Assembly (NCBI RefSeq): GCF_004793475.1
Contig: NZ_SRYZ01000003.1
Coordinates: forward strand, 160,097-224,096
From: Bacteroides muris (ex Afrizal et al. 2022)
Lineage (GTDB): Bacteria; Bacteroidota; Bacteroidia; Bacteroidales; Bacteroidaceae
DNA: 64,000 nucleotides
Reading direction: 5' to 3'
Made by a program: the position numbers and the translations under genes. The first letter of the stretch is position 1; each line of letters opens with the position of its first letter. The notes beneath the pieces were generated by a model. The model was not told the origin of the DNA, ran no database searches, and saw nothing but the letters and a program-made list of their open reading frames with translations. Positions 25,963-34,119 of the stretch are shown one piece after another.

Positions 25963-26925
25963 ATGGCATCTATCAAGAACAAATCAAAGCTTGCCGCCAC
26001 GCAAAGCAAGCAGGCAAAGAACAATGCTTCGCCCAAAGCAACCTTACAACTATTCATGCAAGAAAACATCGACCGCATGCACCGACTAGGCAAAGTGCGC
26101 ACCGGCGAGACCTACACGTGTACGCTCAACAGCTTCATGCGCTTCCGTCAGGGAAAGGATGTACTTTGGAAAGATTTCGACGCAGACTTGACGGCTTCCT
26201 ATGAGGCCTATCTCAAATCGACCGGAGTGAGCATGAACACCATCTCCTTCTACAACCGAATACTGCGGGCCGTGTACAACCGGGCGGTAGAGAAAGGCTT
26301 TACGAAACAAGTATTCCCTTTCAAGAATGTCTATACGGGAGTGGAGAAAACCATACGGCGAGGACTGCCCATAAAAACCATTCGCAACATCCGAAACCTG
26401 GACTTGTCACACTGCCCCTCATTGGACTATGCACGCGACATGTTTTTATTCAGCTTCTACACCCGAGGCATGTCATTTGTGGATATGGCTTACCTGAAAA
26501 AAAATGACCTGAAAAACGGAATCCTCACCTATCGACGTAAGAAAACCGGACAACGTCTTTGCATACGATGGGAACGAGATATGCAAGATATACTCGAAAA
26601 ATACCACATATCCCAAGAATCACCTTATCTGCTCCCCATCATTCATAAGATAGGAAAAGAAGAAAGAAAACAGTACAATAATGCGCTACACCTCGTCAAC
26701 AAAAAATTAAAATTTATCGGCAGCATATTGCAACTTTCCATACCGCTCACCATGTACGTTGCGCGCCATTCTTGGGCCACTGTGGCCAAAAGCAAAAACA
26801 TTCCGCTTTCTGTCATTAGCGAAGGAATGGGACACGACTCTGAAAATACAACGCTGATATATCTGGCTTCACTTAATACAGAAATTATAGACAAAGCCAA
26901 TAAGCTCATTTTAGACCTACTTTAA
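25963..26925 (+). CDS. Tyrosine recombinase next to an invertible promoter segment
   Basis: 320 residues. A SAM-like core-binding domain (about 25-125) is followed by the catalytic domain: Arg168 in FYTRGMSFVDMAYL, a Lys in YRRKKTGQ (190-197), Arg268 in YVARHSWAT, His291 in GMGHDSENT, and the nucleophile Tyr300 in TLIYLASL. The HxxR motif has the Bacteroidales form with Tyr-Val-Ala-Arg. Such enzymes catalyse conservative site-specific inversion or integration. The stop is 17 bp before an inverted repeat bounding a promoter segment, so I infer that it inverts that segment and switches the pilus operon downstream. There is no sign of a prophage or of a conjugative element beside it. Confidence 0.9.
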   Translation: MASIKNKSKLAATQSKQAKNNASPKATLQLFMQENIDRMHRLGKVRTGETYTCTLNSFMRFRQGKDVLWKDFDADLTASYEAYLKSTGVSMNTISFYNRILRAVYNRAVEKGFTKQVFPFKNVYTGVEKTIRRGLPIKTIRNIRNLDLSHCPSLDYARDMFLFSFYTRGMSFVDMAYLKKNDLKNGILTYRRKKTGQRLCIRWERDMQDILEKYHISQESPYLLPIIHKIGKEERKQYNNALHLVNKKLKFIGSILQLSIPLTMYVARHSWATVAKSKNIPLSVISEGMGHDSENTTLIYLASLNTEIIDKANKLILDLL

Positions 26926-26942
26926 ACATACAGAGGCAAATA

Positions 26943-26961
26943 CATCTCTTCCCAAGAGATG
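26943..26961 (+). repeat. Inversion site IR-L
   Basis: CATCTCTTCCCAAGAGATG. Its arms are palindromic (11 bp each when flanks are included, 26940-26964) around an asymmetric CCC centre. Exact inverted partner of 27174-27192. Confidence 0.85.
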
Positions 26962-27082
26962 TATAGTATAATAATCAATGACAACATGCTGCAAGGGCAT
27001 AAGTACAAAGCCGCATTCCAATATACGTTTCGATATACAATTTCACAAATTCATGAATTCCAGATAAAAAAACAAAGAAACA

Positions 27083-27114
27083 TTTGGATATTATCACTGT
27101 TTATCATACTTTTG
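27083..27114 (+). promoter_or_regulatory. Promoter inside the invertible segment, ON orientation
   Basis: TTTG (27083-27086), a 20-bp spacer and TACTTTTG (27107-27114). Both boxes lie between IR-L and IR-M, so inversion at these sites would flip the whole promoter. Transcription should start near 27121 and read rightward through IR-M and IR-R into the pilus operon. Confidence 0.8.
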
Positions 27115-27125
27115 CAACCCAAATC

Positions 27126-27144
27126 CGTCTCTTGGGAAGAGATG
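27126..27144 (-). repeat. Inversion site IR-M (one mismatch)
   Basis: CGTCTCTTGGGAAGAGATG, inverted relative to IR-L with one difference (G for A at position 2). It lies 12 bp after the promoter -7 box. Confidence 0.8.
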
Positions 27145-27173
27145 AAGTTTTGATTTTAACATCAGCTTGGTTC

Positions 27174-27192
27174 CATCTCTTGGGAAGAGATG
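27174..27192 (-). repeat. Inversion site IR-R (exact)
   Basis: CATCTCTTGGGAAGAGATG, the exact reverse complement of IR-L. It is in direct orientation with IR-M, 48 bp apart, so recombination between IR-M and IR-R would delete the DNA between them instead of inverting it. Confidence 0.85.
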
Positions 27193-27468
27193 AATCCTGA
27201 AACTACAGTCCGCAAGCGCAGACTGTAAAGAATATAGAAACTAAAAAGCACTATTACACATTGTAATTGTACAACAAAAAACAATGAATAGTAATTCTGG
27301 CAGTATCTATGTTTTTGCTGAATACTCTTCATTGCAACCACCAGCGACATATAGGCTGGGCATACGGAATTTTGTTTGATTCCTTTTAGGAATTTATTGG
27401 TAATTTGATAATTTTTCTCTATAAGTAGAAGAGATTAAGATATTAATGACACTAACAAATCTTAAATA

Positions 27469-28059
27469 ATGGGAAAGATGACTTTAAAACTTTATGTGGT
27501 TTTGTTTTTAGGTCTTTTCAGCATGGGAGCCAAATGTCAGGAAGTGGCTCTGAAAAGTAATCTGCTATACGACGCCTTCGCTACACTGAACGCAGGCGTG
27601 GAAACGGGATTGGCAGACAGATGGACGCTCGACGTATCTGCCAACTACAACGGATGGACACTCTCGCACGACCGGAAGTGGAAACATTGGCTTCTGCAAC
27701 CTGAAGCACGCTATTGGTTTTGCGACCGATGGGCAGGACACTTCGTTGGAGCACACCTGCTCGGAGGTCAATACAACGTTGGCGGGCTGAAAAACGACTT
27801 CTCTTTTCTGGGAAGCGACTTCTCCAAACTCTCTGACCGGCGTTACCAGGGATGGTTCCTGGGCGTGGGTGCGGCATACGGGTATTCCTGGATTCTGGAC
27901 AAGCATTGGAACCTGGAAGCCGAAATAGGCTTCGGATATGTCTACACACGATTCGACGCCTACCCTTGCGCCAACTGCGGAACAAAGCTCGAGAAAGACA
28001 AACCGCACCACTACGTCGGTCCTACCAAGGCCGCGGTAAACCTTGTATACACATTCTAA
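27469..28059 (+). CDS. DUF3575 outer membrane barrel-like protein, first pilus operon gene
   Basis: 196 residues with a signal peptide (GAKCQ, cleavage near 23). The rest alternates short aromatic-rich strands (NLLYDAFATLNAGVETGL, WTLDVSANYNGWTL) and ends YVGPTKAAVNLVYTF, with the terminal Phe typical of outer membrane barrels. It matches the DUF3575 family, which is regularly found at the head of Bacteroides fimbrial operons. The role is probably outer membrane assembly or anchoring of the pilus, by context. Residues 160-180 contain a CANC pair. The start is about 350 bp downstream of the invertible promoter. Confidence 0.85.
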   Translation: MGKMTLKLYVVLFLGLFSMGAKCQEVALKSNLLYDAFATLNAGVETGLADRWTLDVSANYNGWTLSHDRKWKHWLLQPEARYWFCDRWAGHFVGAHLLGGQYNVGGLKNDFSFLGSDFSKLSDRRYQGWFLGVGAAYGYSWILDKHWNLEAEIGFGYVYTRFDAYPCANCGTKLEKDKPHHYVGPTKAAVNLVYTF

Positions 28060-28074
28060 ATTCATCCGGTGGTT

Positions 28075-29526
28075 ATGGACACTATGAACAAATTAGCTAA
28101 GAAAATGATTTTTGGCTTGTTATGCCTATGTTGCGCACTGGGAGCCGACGGCCAAACACTGACGGACGGACAGATAGCAGTACAAAACCTAGCCGTCTCA
28201 AAGCAAGAAGACAAACTATTCGTGGCGATGGACCTCGACATCTCCGCACTTAAGCAAGGAAGCAACCGTGAAGTACTGTTCACCCCTTCGCTCACCCTTA
28301 AAGACGACAGCCTCAGCCTGCCTGCCATACGCATTGCGGGGCGTAACCGTTATTACCACCACCTGCGAAACGCCTCCGACACCGAACGGCTCTATCGCAA
28401 CGGCGAACGCAATCTGATAGAATACCGCGTGACGGTGCCTTATGAAAAATGGATGGGAAGAGCCCGGCTCAGCGCCACCGAAACCACTTGCGGATGTTGC
28501 GACGCCCCCTTGACCAGCACCACTACCCCTCTGAGCAAACTACGGCTGGAAAAACGCGTACCTACACCTTTCGTACCCGCGTACGCCTATATACGCCCTA
28601 AGGCCGAGCAGAAAATCAACCGGATTGAAGGTTCAGCCTACATCGACTTCCCCGTGAACCGTACCGAAATACATCCCGACTACCGACGCAACCCTGAGGA
28701 GCTGAAGAAGATTCTTTCTACCATCGATGCCGTGAAGAATGATGCAGACAGCAAGATTATCAGCATCAGCATCAAGGGATATGCCTCGCCCGAAGGATCG
28801 TACAGCAACAACATACGCCTGGCCAAGGGACGTACTGAAACCTTGAAAGAATATGTACGCAAGCAGTATGTTTTCCCCCAATCACTCTTCACCACCGGCT
28901 TCGAGCCCGAAGACTGGGAAGGACTGGAGCGCTTCGTAACCTCCTCGCAACTAAAAAACAGAGAAGGCATTCTGGCCTTAATACACAGCGACCTGGACCC
29001 TGATGCGAAAGACCGGAAAATCAAGGCAACCTATCCCGCCGACTATGCTTACCTACTGAGCGAAGTCTATCCCGGACTGCGCCATTCCGACTATGCCGTA
29101 CAGTACGAGGTACGTGCCTATACAGACCTTGCGGAGATTAGGAGCCTGCTCAAGAGCCAGCCCCAGAAGCTGAGCCTGAACGAAATGTACCTCGTCGCGC
29201 AGGAGATGGAACCGGGCAGCGACGAGTATAACGCTACCTTCGCAACTGCCGTACGTATGTTCCCCGACGACCCCGTGGCAAACCTCAACGCTGCCAATAC
29301 TGCCCTACGCCTCGGTGACCTGAAAGGAGCCGAAACTTATCTGGGCAAGGCGGGCGATGCTCCCGAAGCCATCTACGCACGCGGCATACACGCCGCCCTG
29401 CTGAAGGACTATGACGCAGCCCAACCACTACTGAAGCAAGCGTTACAGAAAGGAGTGGCGCAAGCGGAAGACGCGTTGCAACAGATAGAACGCATAAGAC
29501 AAGAGATGGCCGAAGACGCGGAATAA
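28075..29526 (+). CDS. DUF3868 / OmpA-like periplasmic protein of the pilus operon
   Basis: 483 residues from ATG 28075 (ATG 28084 is equally possible; a GTG at 28069 is less likely). The signal peptide ends near GADGQ. The N-terminal part fits DUF3868, with a cysteine pair in CGCCDAP. The middle resembles an OmpA peptidoglycan-binding domain (FPVNRTEIHPDYR, ISIKGYASPEGSYSNN, LAKGRTETLKEYV). The last 130 residues form TPR-like helices (AANTALRLGDLKGAETYLGKAG). It probably links the pilus assembly site to the peptidoglycan. It lies 15 bp after the DUF3575 gene, and the pair recurs in Bacteroidales fimbrial loci. Confidence 0.82.
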   Translation: MDTMNKLAKKMIFGLLCLCCALGADGQTLTDGQIAVQNLAVSKQEDKLFVAMDLDISALKQGSNREVLFTPSLTLKDDSLSLPAIRIAGRNRYYHHLRNASDTERLYRNGERNLIEYRVTVPYEKWMGRARLSATETTCGCCDAPLTSTTTPLSKLRLEKRVPTPFVPAYAYIRPKAEQKINRIEGSAYIDFPVNRTEIHPDYRRNPEELKKILSTIDAVKNDADSKIISISIKGYASPEGSYSNNIRLAKGRTETLKEYVRKQYVFPQSLFTTGFEPEDWEGLERFVTSSQLKNREGILALIHSDLDPDAKDRKIKATYPADYAYLLSEVYPGLRHSDYAVQYEVRAYTDLAEIRSLLKSQPQKLSLNEMYLVAQEMEPGSDEYNATFATAVRMFPDDPVANLNAANTALRLGDLKGAETYLGKAGDAPEAIYARGIHAALLKDYDAAQPLLKQALQKGVAQAEDALQQIERIRQEMAEDAE

Positions 29527-29587
29527 AGGAGAGGAAACAACAAGAATATAACACCGAAATAAATAAACTCTTAATAAATTATACGCT

Positions 29588-31561
29588 ATGAAAAGAAAAA
29601 ACTGGAGTATTTTTTTCATTGGTATGCTGGCAATGTGTACCATTGCAGGATGCAGCGACAACGAACTGAACGGCGGCAATGAACCGGGCGTATACCCGGG
29701 ACATCCCGAAGATGCCGTATACATGAATGTGAACATACAATTGCCCGTAGGAGGAAAAAACACAAGAAGTGAAACCGACTCAGACAAGGATGATGACTAT
29801 GGAACCAGTACAGACGGTACGGAAGTAGGAAAGGATTACGAGAACAAGGTGAATGGCGTCTTGATTGTATTGGCGGATGCAAGCAACAACTTCATCGCTG
29901 CCGGCGAACACAACTCATTGCCGGTAGTGCGTGAAGGAATCGTCAACACAACCCAGAAAATCAATAAATCCGCATTGGCCGCTTACTATGGCAACGGGAC
30001 ACTTGGAGCAGGAAAAGACCAAGTCAATCTTTATGTATTCTGCAATCCGACAATGGAGTTGAAACAAATCTTCGAAAAGTCCGGTACCGACAACAAATGG
30101 ATTGACGAGATTGCCACTCTTGAAGAAGAACCTAACGGAACTGCTACAGGAGCAGCTGTCTGGGGAGGAAACGACCACAAGGCAGGCTTCCTGATGGCCA
30201 CGGCAAGCAGCAAAGACATAAAAAAGTATATTCCGAAGAATTTTACCGATTGGGACAACTTTACAACTGAAAACAATGCCTTTGATTTCTCGGGCAAAAA
30301 CACCTTGAGCAACGGCACCGAAATCGGAAATATCGGAAATATCCGTGTGGAACGTGTCGTGGCACGCTTCGATTTCAAAGACGGCAGTCCCAGCAAGGAC
30401 CAGACATACGTCATAGCAGAAAAAGACGACAAGCCTACGCTAAAAGTCAAACTGAACAAGATGGCGTTGATTAACATGAGCAAGCATTTCTACTACCTGC
30501 GCCGTGTATCCGGTAACGGTCTGGCCGATAACGGTCTGGCCGATAACGGTCTGCCCAATAAGGTGGAAATCTGCGGAACTGAATATGACAGCGGACAAAG
30601 CTGGAACTACGTAGTAGATACCGATGCCGAACAAAAGAAGGGAGACATCAATGCAAGCTATCCTTTTGCCGACTACTTCAATTTCTGCCTCGGACACCAG
30701 GATAACAACACTTGGAGTATTGACGAGACAGCCCGCGACCAGTGGTACACCAGTCTGATTAGCGACGTTATCAAAAAAGACGAAGACAACGATGACAAAT
30801 GGAACAACAACCACAGCCGAGACGGTTACCGCATCTGGCGTTATGCCACCGAGAACACCATCCCCGGCATGAACAAGCAGGAGAACGGCATCAGTACCGG
30901 CATCGTGTTTAAAGGAAAAATTCAAGTAACAACAGATGCTCCCCAAGCATTGCAAGATGCTATCAACAAGGCAACAGGCGGTTCTAATGCCGATGCCATC
31001 CTTTACGCTTACTCCAACCAACTTTATGTAAGCTGGACAGAAGTACGCGAAGCCGCACTTGACGCAACGGCAAACGAGGAATTCAAGAAAGCGGTATTCG
31101 GAACACCGAAAAATACTCCGTCGAAAACCGTCTATAGCGATGATACCAAGAGCCCCGACTACCTGTGGAACATATGGCATAATGTAAAGGGCCACAACGA
31201 TGCAGCCGCCCTGTCGGCTTTCAAGGAAGTAGCCACCAACAAAGACCATCAGTTCACCCTCTACCAGTCGAGCAGGGACGAGAATGACGGTGCAGGCTAC
31301 TACTGCTACTACTTCTACTGGAACCGTCACAACGACAACGGCAACAACGGTGTAATGGGCCCGATGGAGTTTGCCGTGGTTCGCAACAACGTGTACAAAC
31401 TGTCTGTTGTCGACATCAACCGCCTTGGTCATCCGCGCCTTAGCGAAAACGACCCCGACCCCGTCGACCCCGGAACTCCGGACGAGAAGGGCGACATCTA
31501 CCTGAAGCTCTCTGTCGAGGTGCTTCCTTGGGTGGTTCGCATAAACGACATTGAATTCTAA
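29588..31561 (+). CDS. Mfa1-type fimbrillin lipoprotein (major pilin candidate 1)
   Basis: 657 residues with a lipoprotein signal (CTIAGC, Cys22), as type V pilins are exported as lipid-anchored precursors. The N-terminal domain has DAVYMNVNIQLPV then KVNGVLIVLADASNNFIAAGEHNSL. The C-terminal domain holds VMGPMEFAVVRNNVYKLSVVDINRLGHPR, the signature region of Mfa1-like fimbrillins. It ends PWVVRINDIEF, a tail shared with the next gene's product. Three 15-bp units at 30518-30562 encode GLADN, GLADN, GLPNK. A paralogue lies at 38810. In related systems a protease removes the N-terminal strand to allow polymerisation; which protease does this here is unknown. Confidence 0.88.
   Translation: MKRKNWSIFFIGMLAMCTIAGCSDNELNGGNEPGVYPGHPEDAVYMNVNIQLPVGGKNTRSETDSDKDDDYGTSTDGTEVGKDYENKVNGVLIVLADASNNFIAAGEHNSLPVVREGIVNTTQKINKSALAAYYGNGTLGAGKDQVNLYVFCNPTMELKQIFEKSGTDNKWIDEIATLEEEPNGTATGAAVWGGNDHKAGFLMATASSKDIKKYIPKNFTDWDNFTTENNAFDFSGKNTLSNGTEIGNIGNIRVERVVARFDFKDGSPSKDQTYVIAEKDDKPTLKVKLNKMALINMSKHFYYLRRVSGNGLADNGLADNGLPNKVEICGTEYDSGQSWNYVVDTDAEQKKGDINASYPFADYFNFCLGHQDNNTWSIDETARDQWYTSLISDVIKKDEDNDDKWNNNHSRDGYRIWRYATENTIPGMNKQENGISTGIVFKGKIQVTTDAPQALQDAINKATGGSNADAILYAYSNQLYVSWTEVREAALDATANEEFKKAVFGTPKNTPSKTVYSDDTKSPDYLWNIWHNVKGHNDAAALSAFKEVATNKDHQFTLYQSSRDENDGAGYYCYYFYWNRHNDNGNNGVMGPMEFAVVRNNVYKLSVVDINRLGHPRLSENDPDPVDPGTPDEKGDIYLKLSVEVLPWVVRINDIEF
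30518..30562 (+). repeat. 15-bp in-frame tandem repeat in the fimbrillin gene
   Basis: Units GGTCTGGCCGATAAC at 30518-30532 and 30533-30547 are identical. The third, 30548-30562, is GGTCTGCCCAATAAG. The paralogue at 38810 lacks this insert, so copy number probably varies by replication slippage without breaking the frame. Confidence 0.8.
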
Positions 31562-31573
31562 AAAACAACAAGT

Positions 31574-32593
31574 ATGCAAAGCAATAAGCGAAATAGATTT
31601 TCAAGGTTCGCAGGCAGGGTGCTCGTCGCCCTGCTGGCAGCCGTTGCCTTATCCTCGTGCGAGCGCATCTTTGAAGACCTCGACCCGTGTCTCCACGGCG
31701 TATCGCTGCGCTTCGTCTACGACTACAATATGGAGTACGCCAATGCGTTCCCCAACCAAGTGGACTGCCTCACCCTCTATATCTACGACGAGAACGACGA
31801 CTACGTAGATACCAGGATTGTAACCGGAACAGAACTGCAAGACGAGAACTACCGGATGAAGCTTGACCTGCCCGACGGCAAATACCATTTTGTGGCATAT
31901 GGAGGAATCGCATGCGAAAAGAGTTCTTTCACCGTAAACACAAGTACCAAGCGCACCGAGCTCAGGACCCGACTGAACGCCGACTGCCTCAGCCTGCCCG
32001 AACGGAAATTGCTGCACGATATGTTCTGGGGAGAACTCACCATGGAAACGGCCGAGTCTTACAACGAAGGCACGGTAAAGATGATGAAGAACACCAACGG
32101 CATACGCATCGTGCTGCAGCAAGTGGCGGGAGGCATTGTCAAAGCCGAGGATTTCGACTTCGAGATTACGGACGACAACACCCTCTTCAACTACGACAAC
32201 GACCTGCTGCCGGTGGCCGACGTCACCTACACCCCGTGGGTGAAAGGACAGGCACGGACAGGGTCATCCGTCATAGTGCCCGGAGTAGCGCCCGAACCCA
32301 TCGAAGTGGCATATGCCGAACTGAGCGTGCCGCGCCTGATGGCCAGGAATTCTCCCAGGCTGGTAGTGAAACGGCATGCCGACAAAGCGACCGTGATAGA
32401 CATCCCCCTCAACAAATACCTGCTGCTGATGCAGAGCGACCGCTACGACATGGACGACCAAGAGTATCTGGACCGCGAAAGCCGCTGGACACTCTTCTTC
32501 TTCCTGAAGAACAACGACGGCAACGACAGCTGGTTGAATACATGTATTGTGGTAAACGATTGGGTGGTACGCATCAATGACGTGGAACTGTAA
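31574..32593 (+). CDS. Mfa2/FimB-type fimbrial anchor lipoprotein
   Basis: 339 residues with a lipoprotein signal (VALSSC, Cys29). It fits the FimB/Mfa2 family: SSCERIFEDLDPCLHGVSLRFVYDYN after the lipobox, LTLYIYDENDDYV, and a C-terminal FFLKNNDGNDSW. In P. gingivalis Mfa2 and FimB stay lipid-anchored and fix the pilus base to the outer membrane while setting its length. It is 12 bp after the fimbrillin gene, the standard order. It ends DWVVRINDVEL, nearly the same tail as the preceding fimbrillin, which may be the strand exchanged between subunits. Confidence 0.88.
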   Translation: MQSNKRNRFSRFAGRVLVALLAAVALSSCERIFEDLDPCLHGVSLRFVYDYNMEYANAFPNQVDCLTLYIYDENDDYVDTRIVTGTELQDENYRMKLDLPDGKYHFVAYGGIACEKSSFTVNTSTKRTELRTRLNADCLSLPERKLLHDMFWGELTMETAESYNEGTVKMMKNTNGIRIVLQQVAGGIVKAEDFDFEITDDNTLFNYDNDLLPVADVTYTPWVKGQARTGSSVIVPGVAPEPIEVAYAELSVPRLMARNSPRLVVKRHADKATVIDIPLNKYLLLMQSDRYDMDDQEYLDRESRWTLFFFLKNNDGNDSWLNTCIVVNDWVVRINDVEL

Positions 32594-32670
32594 CAACTGC
32601 AACATGCGTGGCACATAAAAACCGGACTACCCGGCAAACGACTTTCAACAAACCAAGAACAGCTTTTCAA

Positions 32671-34038
32671 ATGGAATTGAAGCATCGACATATCATCGGA
32701 ATCTGCCTCCTCTGCGGCCTACTGGGAGCTACTTCGTGCAACGACGAATCCATCGTGCAGCAGCCACCCGCCGAGGAAGACAATACCGTGTATCTGGCCT
32801 TCCACACAGCCGTAGTGGGAGCCTCTACACGTGCCGACGGCACCCCCGATGACGAAAATATCAATCAATTGCGAATCGTCATCGCTTCGAAGGCGAGCGA
32901 CGATACGGACGGCGCAAGCACATGGGAGGTGGAAGAAAACCGGCTCATCACCGAGACAAACATACAACTCTCGGACGAGTACACTTTCCGGGTGAAAGCC
33001 GGCTGCCAGAAACGTATCTACCTGCTGGCCAACTGCAACGGACTGGAGGACACGAACGGCAATTTGCTAGACTTCACAAGCACCCGTGCATTCTTGCCCG
33101 ACGCAAATGGGAAAGCACCCGTAGACGGCTATGTCTTCGGACTGGGAGACAAAGACGGCGGCTACCAATATGCCACAGCCCTCGAAGCGGGAAACGGCAT
33201 ACCGATGACGTCGGTCTACGAAATAACTATTCCCCAAAAAGACGAGGCGAACGAAAAGGACTTCGCAAACGGCTTTTACCAAGGCATGCCCGAAGTGCTG
33301 TACGTGGTGCGCGCCGCCACCAAGTTCTCCTTCGCATTCGGCAAAACCGCGAAACGGACCATCAACGTGACCGGATTCAGCCTGAAGAAAGCCATCAAAG
33401 ACCGGATGTATCTGATGCCGCATGTCAACAAAGATGCAGACGGAAAATACTGGGTGGCAAATACCGGGGACGAGGATAATCCTTCCAAAGCGATATTGCC
33501 CGGAGAAGGTACCGCCCACGACTGGATAACATGGATGGTGGCGGAATCGGAAAAGGCGGAAAGCGAAGCGACCCAATATCAATGGCTGACCGACTACGAA
33601 GTGCCGCAGCCCGAAGAAGGAGAAAAGGACGGAAATTTCGACTATTCATTCAGCAAGGCCATAGAGGTATCTGCCCTCAAAGCAGGAGAAGAAGCAAAAT
33701 TCACCACACCCGTCTACCTGCCCGAAAGCGACGGCACATTGGCACAAGGCAAGGACTCAAAGCTGAAACTGCAGGAGTACGAAGTGACCATCCACACGGA
33801 AGAGGGCTTTGATGAAGAGACGACTGCTCCGGACAGCCCTAAAGTGGCAAGAAGCTACACCGCCACATTGCCGAATCTGGCCTCGCTCTTCCGCAACACG
33901 CATGTCAAGGTAAAGGTGAATTTCAAGAATCTTTCCGAGGCGGAATTGAATTTGGAAGTGGATGTAGAACCTTATTGGGAAGTAGTGCTCGACCCCGTAT
34001 TCGGACTGGACGAGAAAGACGACTCGAAGAAACGCTAA
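32671..34038 (+). CDS. Fimbrial accessory lipoprotein (Mfa/FimA fold)
   Basis: 455 residues from ATG 32671. A GTG at 32608 would add 21 residues before the signal peptide and is rejected. The lipobox is LLGATSC (Cys23). A fimbrillin-like beta-sandwich seems likely: NTVYLAFHTAVVGAST, LRIVIASKAS and a C-terminal HVKVKVNFKNLSEAELNLEVDVEPYWEVVLDP. It probably is a minor pilin between shaft and tip, like Mfa3/Mfa4 or FimC/FimD, but I cannot say which. The C-terminus (KDDSKKR) does not carry the WVVRIND tail. It lies 77 bp after the anchor gene and 81 bp before the tip-like gene. Confidence 0.75.
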   Translation: MELKHRHIIGICLLCGLLGATSCNDESIVQQPPAEEDNTVYLAFHTAVVGASTRADGTPDDENINQLRIVIASKASDDTDGASTWEVEENRLITETNIQLSDEYTFRVKAGCQKRIYLLANCNGLEDTNGNLLDFTSTRAFLPDANGKAPVDGYVFGLGDKDGGYQYATALEAGNGIPMTSVYEITIPQKDEANEKDFANGFYQGMPEVLYVVRAATKFSFAFGKTAKRTINVTGFSLKKAIKDRMYLMPHVNKDADGKYWVANTGDEDNPSKAILPGEGTAHDWITWMVAESEKAESEATQYQWLTDYEVPQPEEGEKDGNFDYSFSKAIEVSALKAGEEAKFTTPVYLPESDGTLAQGKDSKLKLQEYEVTIHTEEGFDEETTAPDSPKVARSYTATLPNLASLFRNTHVKVKVNFKNLSEAELNLEVDVEPYWEVVLDPVFGLDEKDDSKKR

Positions 34039-34119
34039 ACACCGAAGGAGCCTCCCCCCCGAAAAAACACACCGGAAGGCTTCATTCTTAAATATACATA
34101 CAAAAAAACAGCAACGGAT

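Larger units (their letters stand above)
26926..27468. promoter_or_regulatory. Invertible promoter region between recombinase and pilus operon
   Basis: A 543-bp region without a gene. It holds IR-L, a consensus promoter, IR-M and IR-R, then about 275 bp of AT-rich leader before the DUF3575 gene. The leader contains hairpins (ACAGTC/GACTGT, 27204-27226; ATTCC/GGAAT near 27380-27395) that could control read-through. In the sequenced orientation the promoter faces the pilus genes; inversion would turn it toward the recombinase 3' end. Confidence 0.8.

Noticed and set aside
25963..26925. Recombinase as integrase of a prophage or integrative element
   Set aside because: No phage or conjugation genes flank it, and the adjacent inverted repeats with a promoter explain it better as an invertase.
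26959..27153. 64-codon open frame inside the invertible promoter segment
   Set aside because: It starts inside IR-L and ends past IR-M, spans the promoter boxes, and has no protein-like composition; a chance frame.
30440..31579. 379-codon open frame antisense to the first fimbrillin
   Set aside because: A shadow frame of a biased coding sequence; valine- and cysteine-rich low-complexity translation with no domain.
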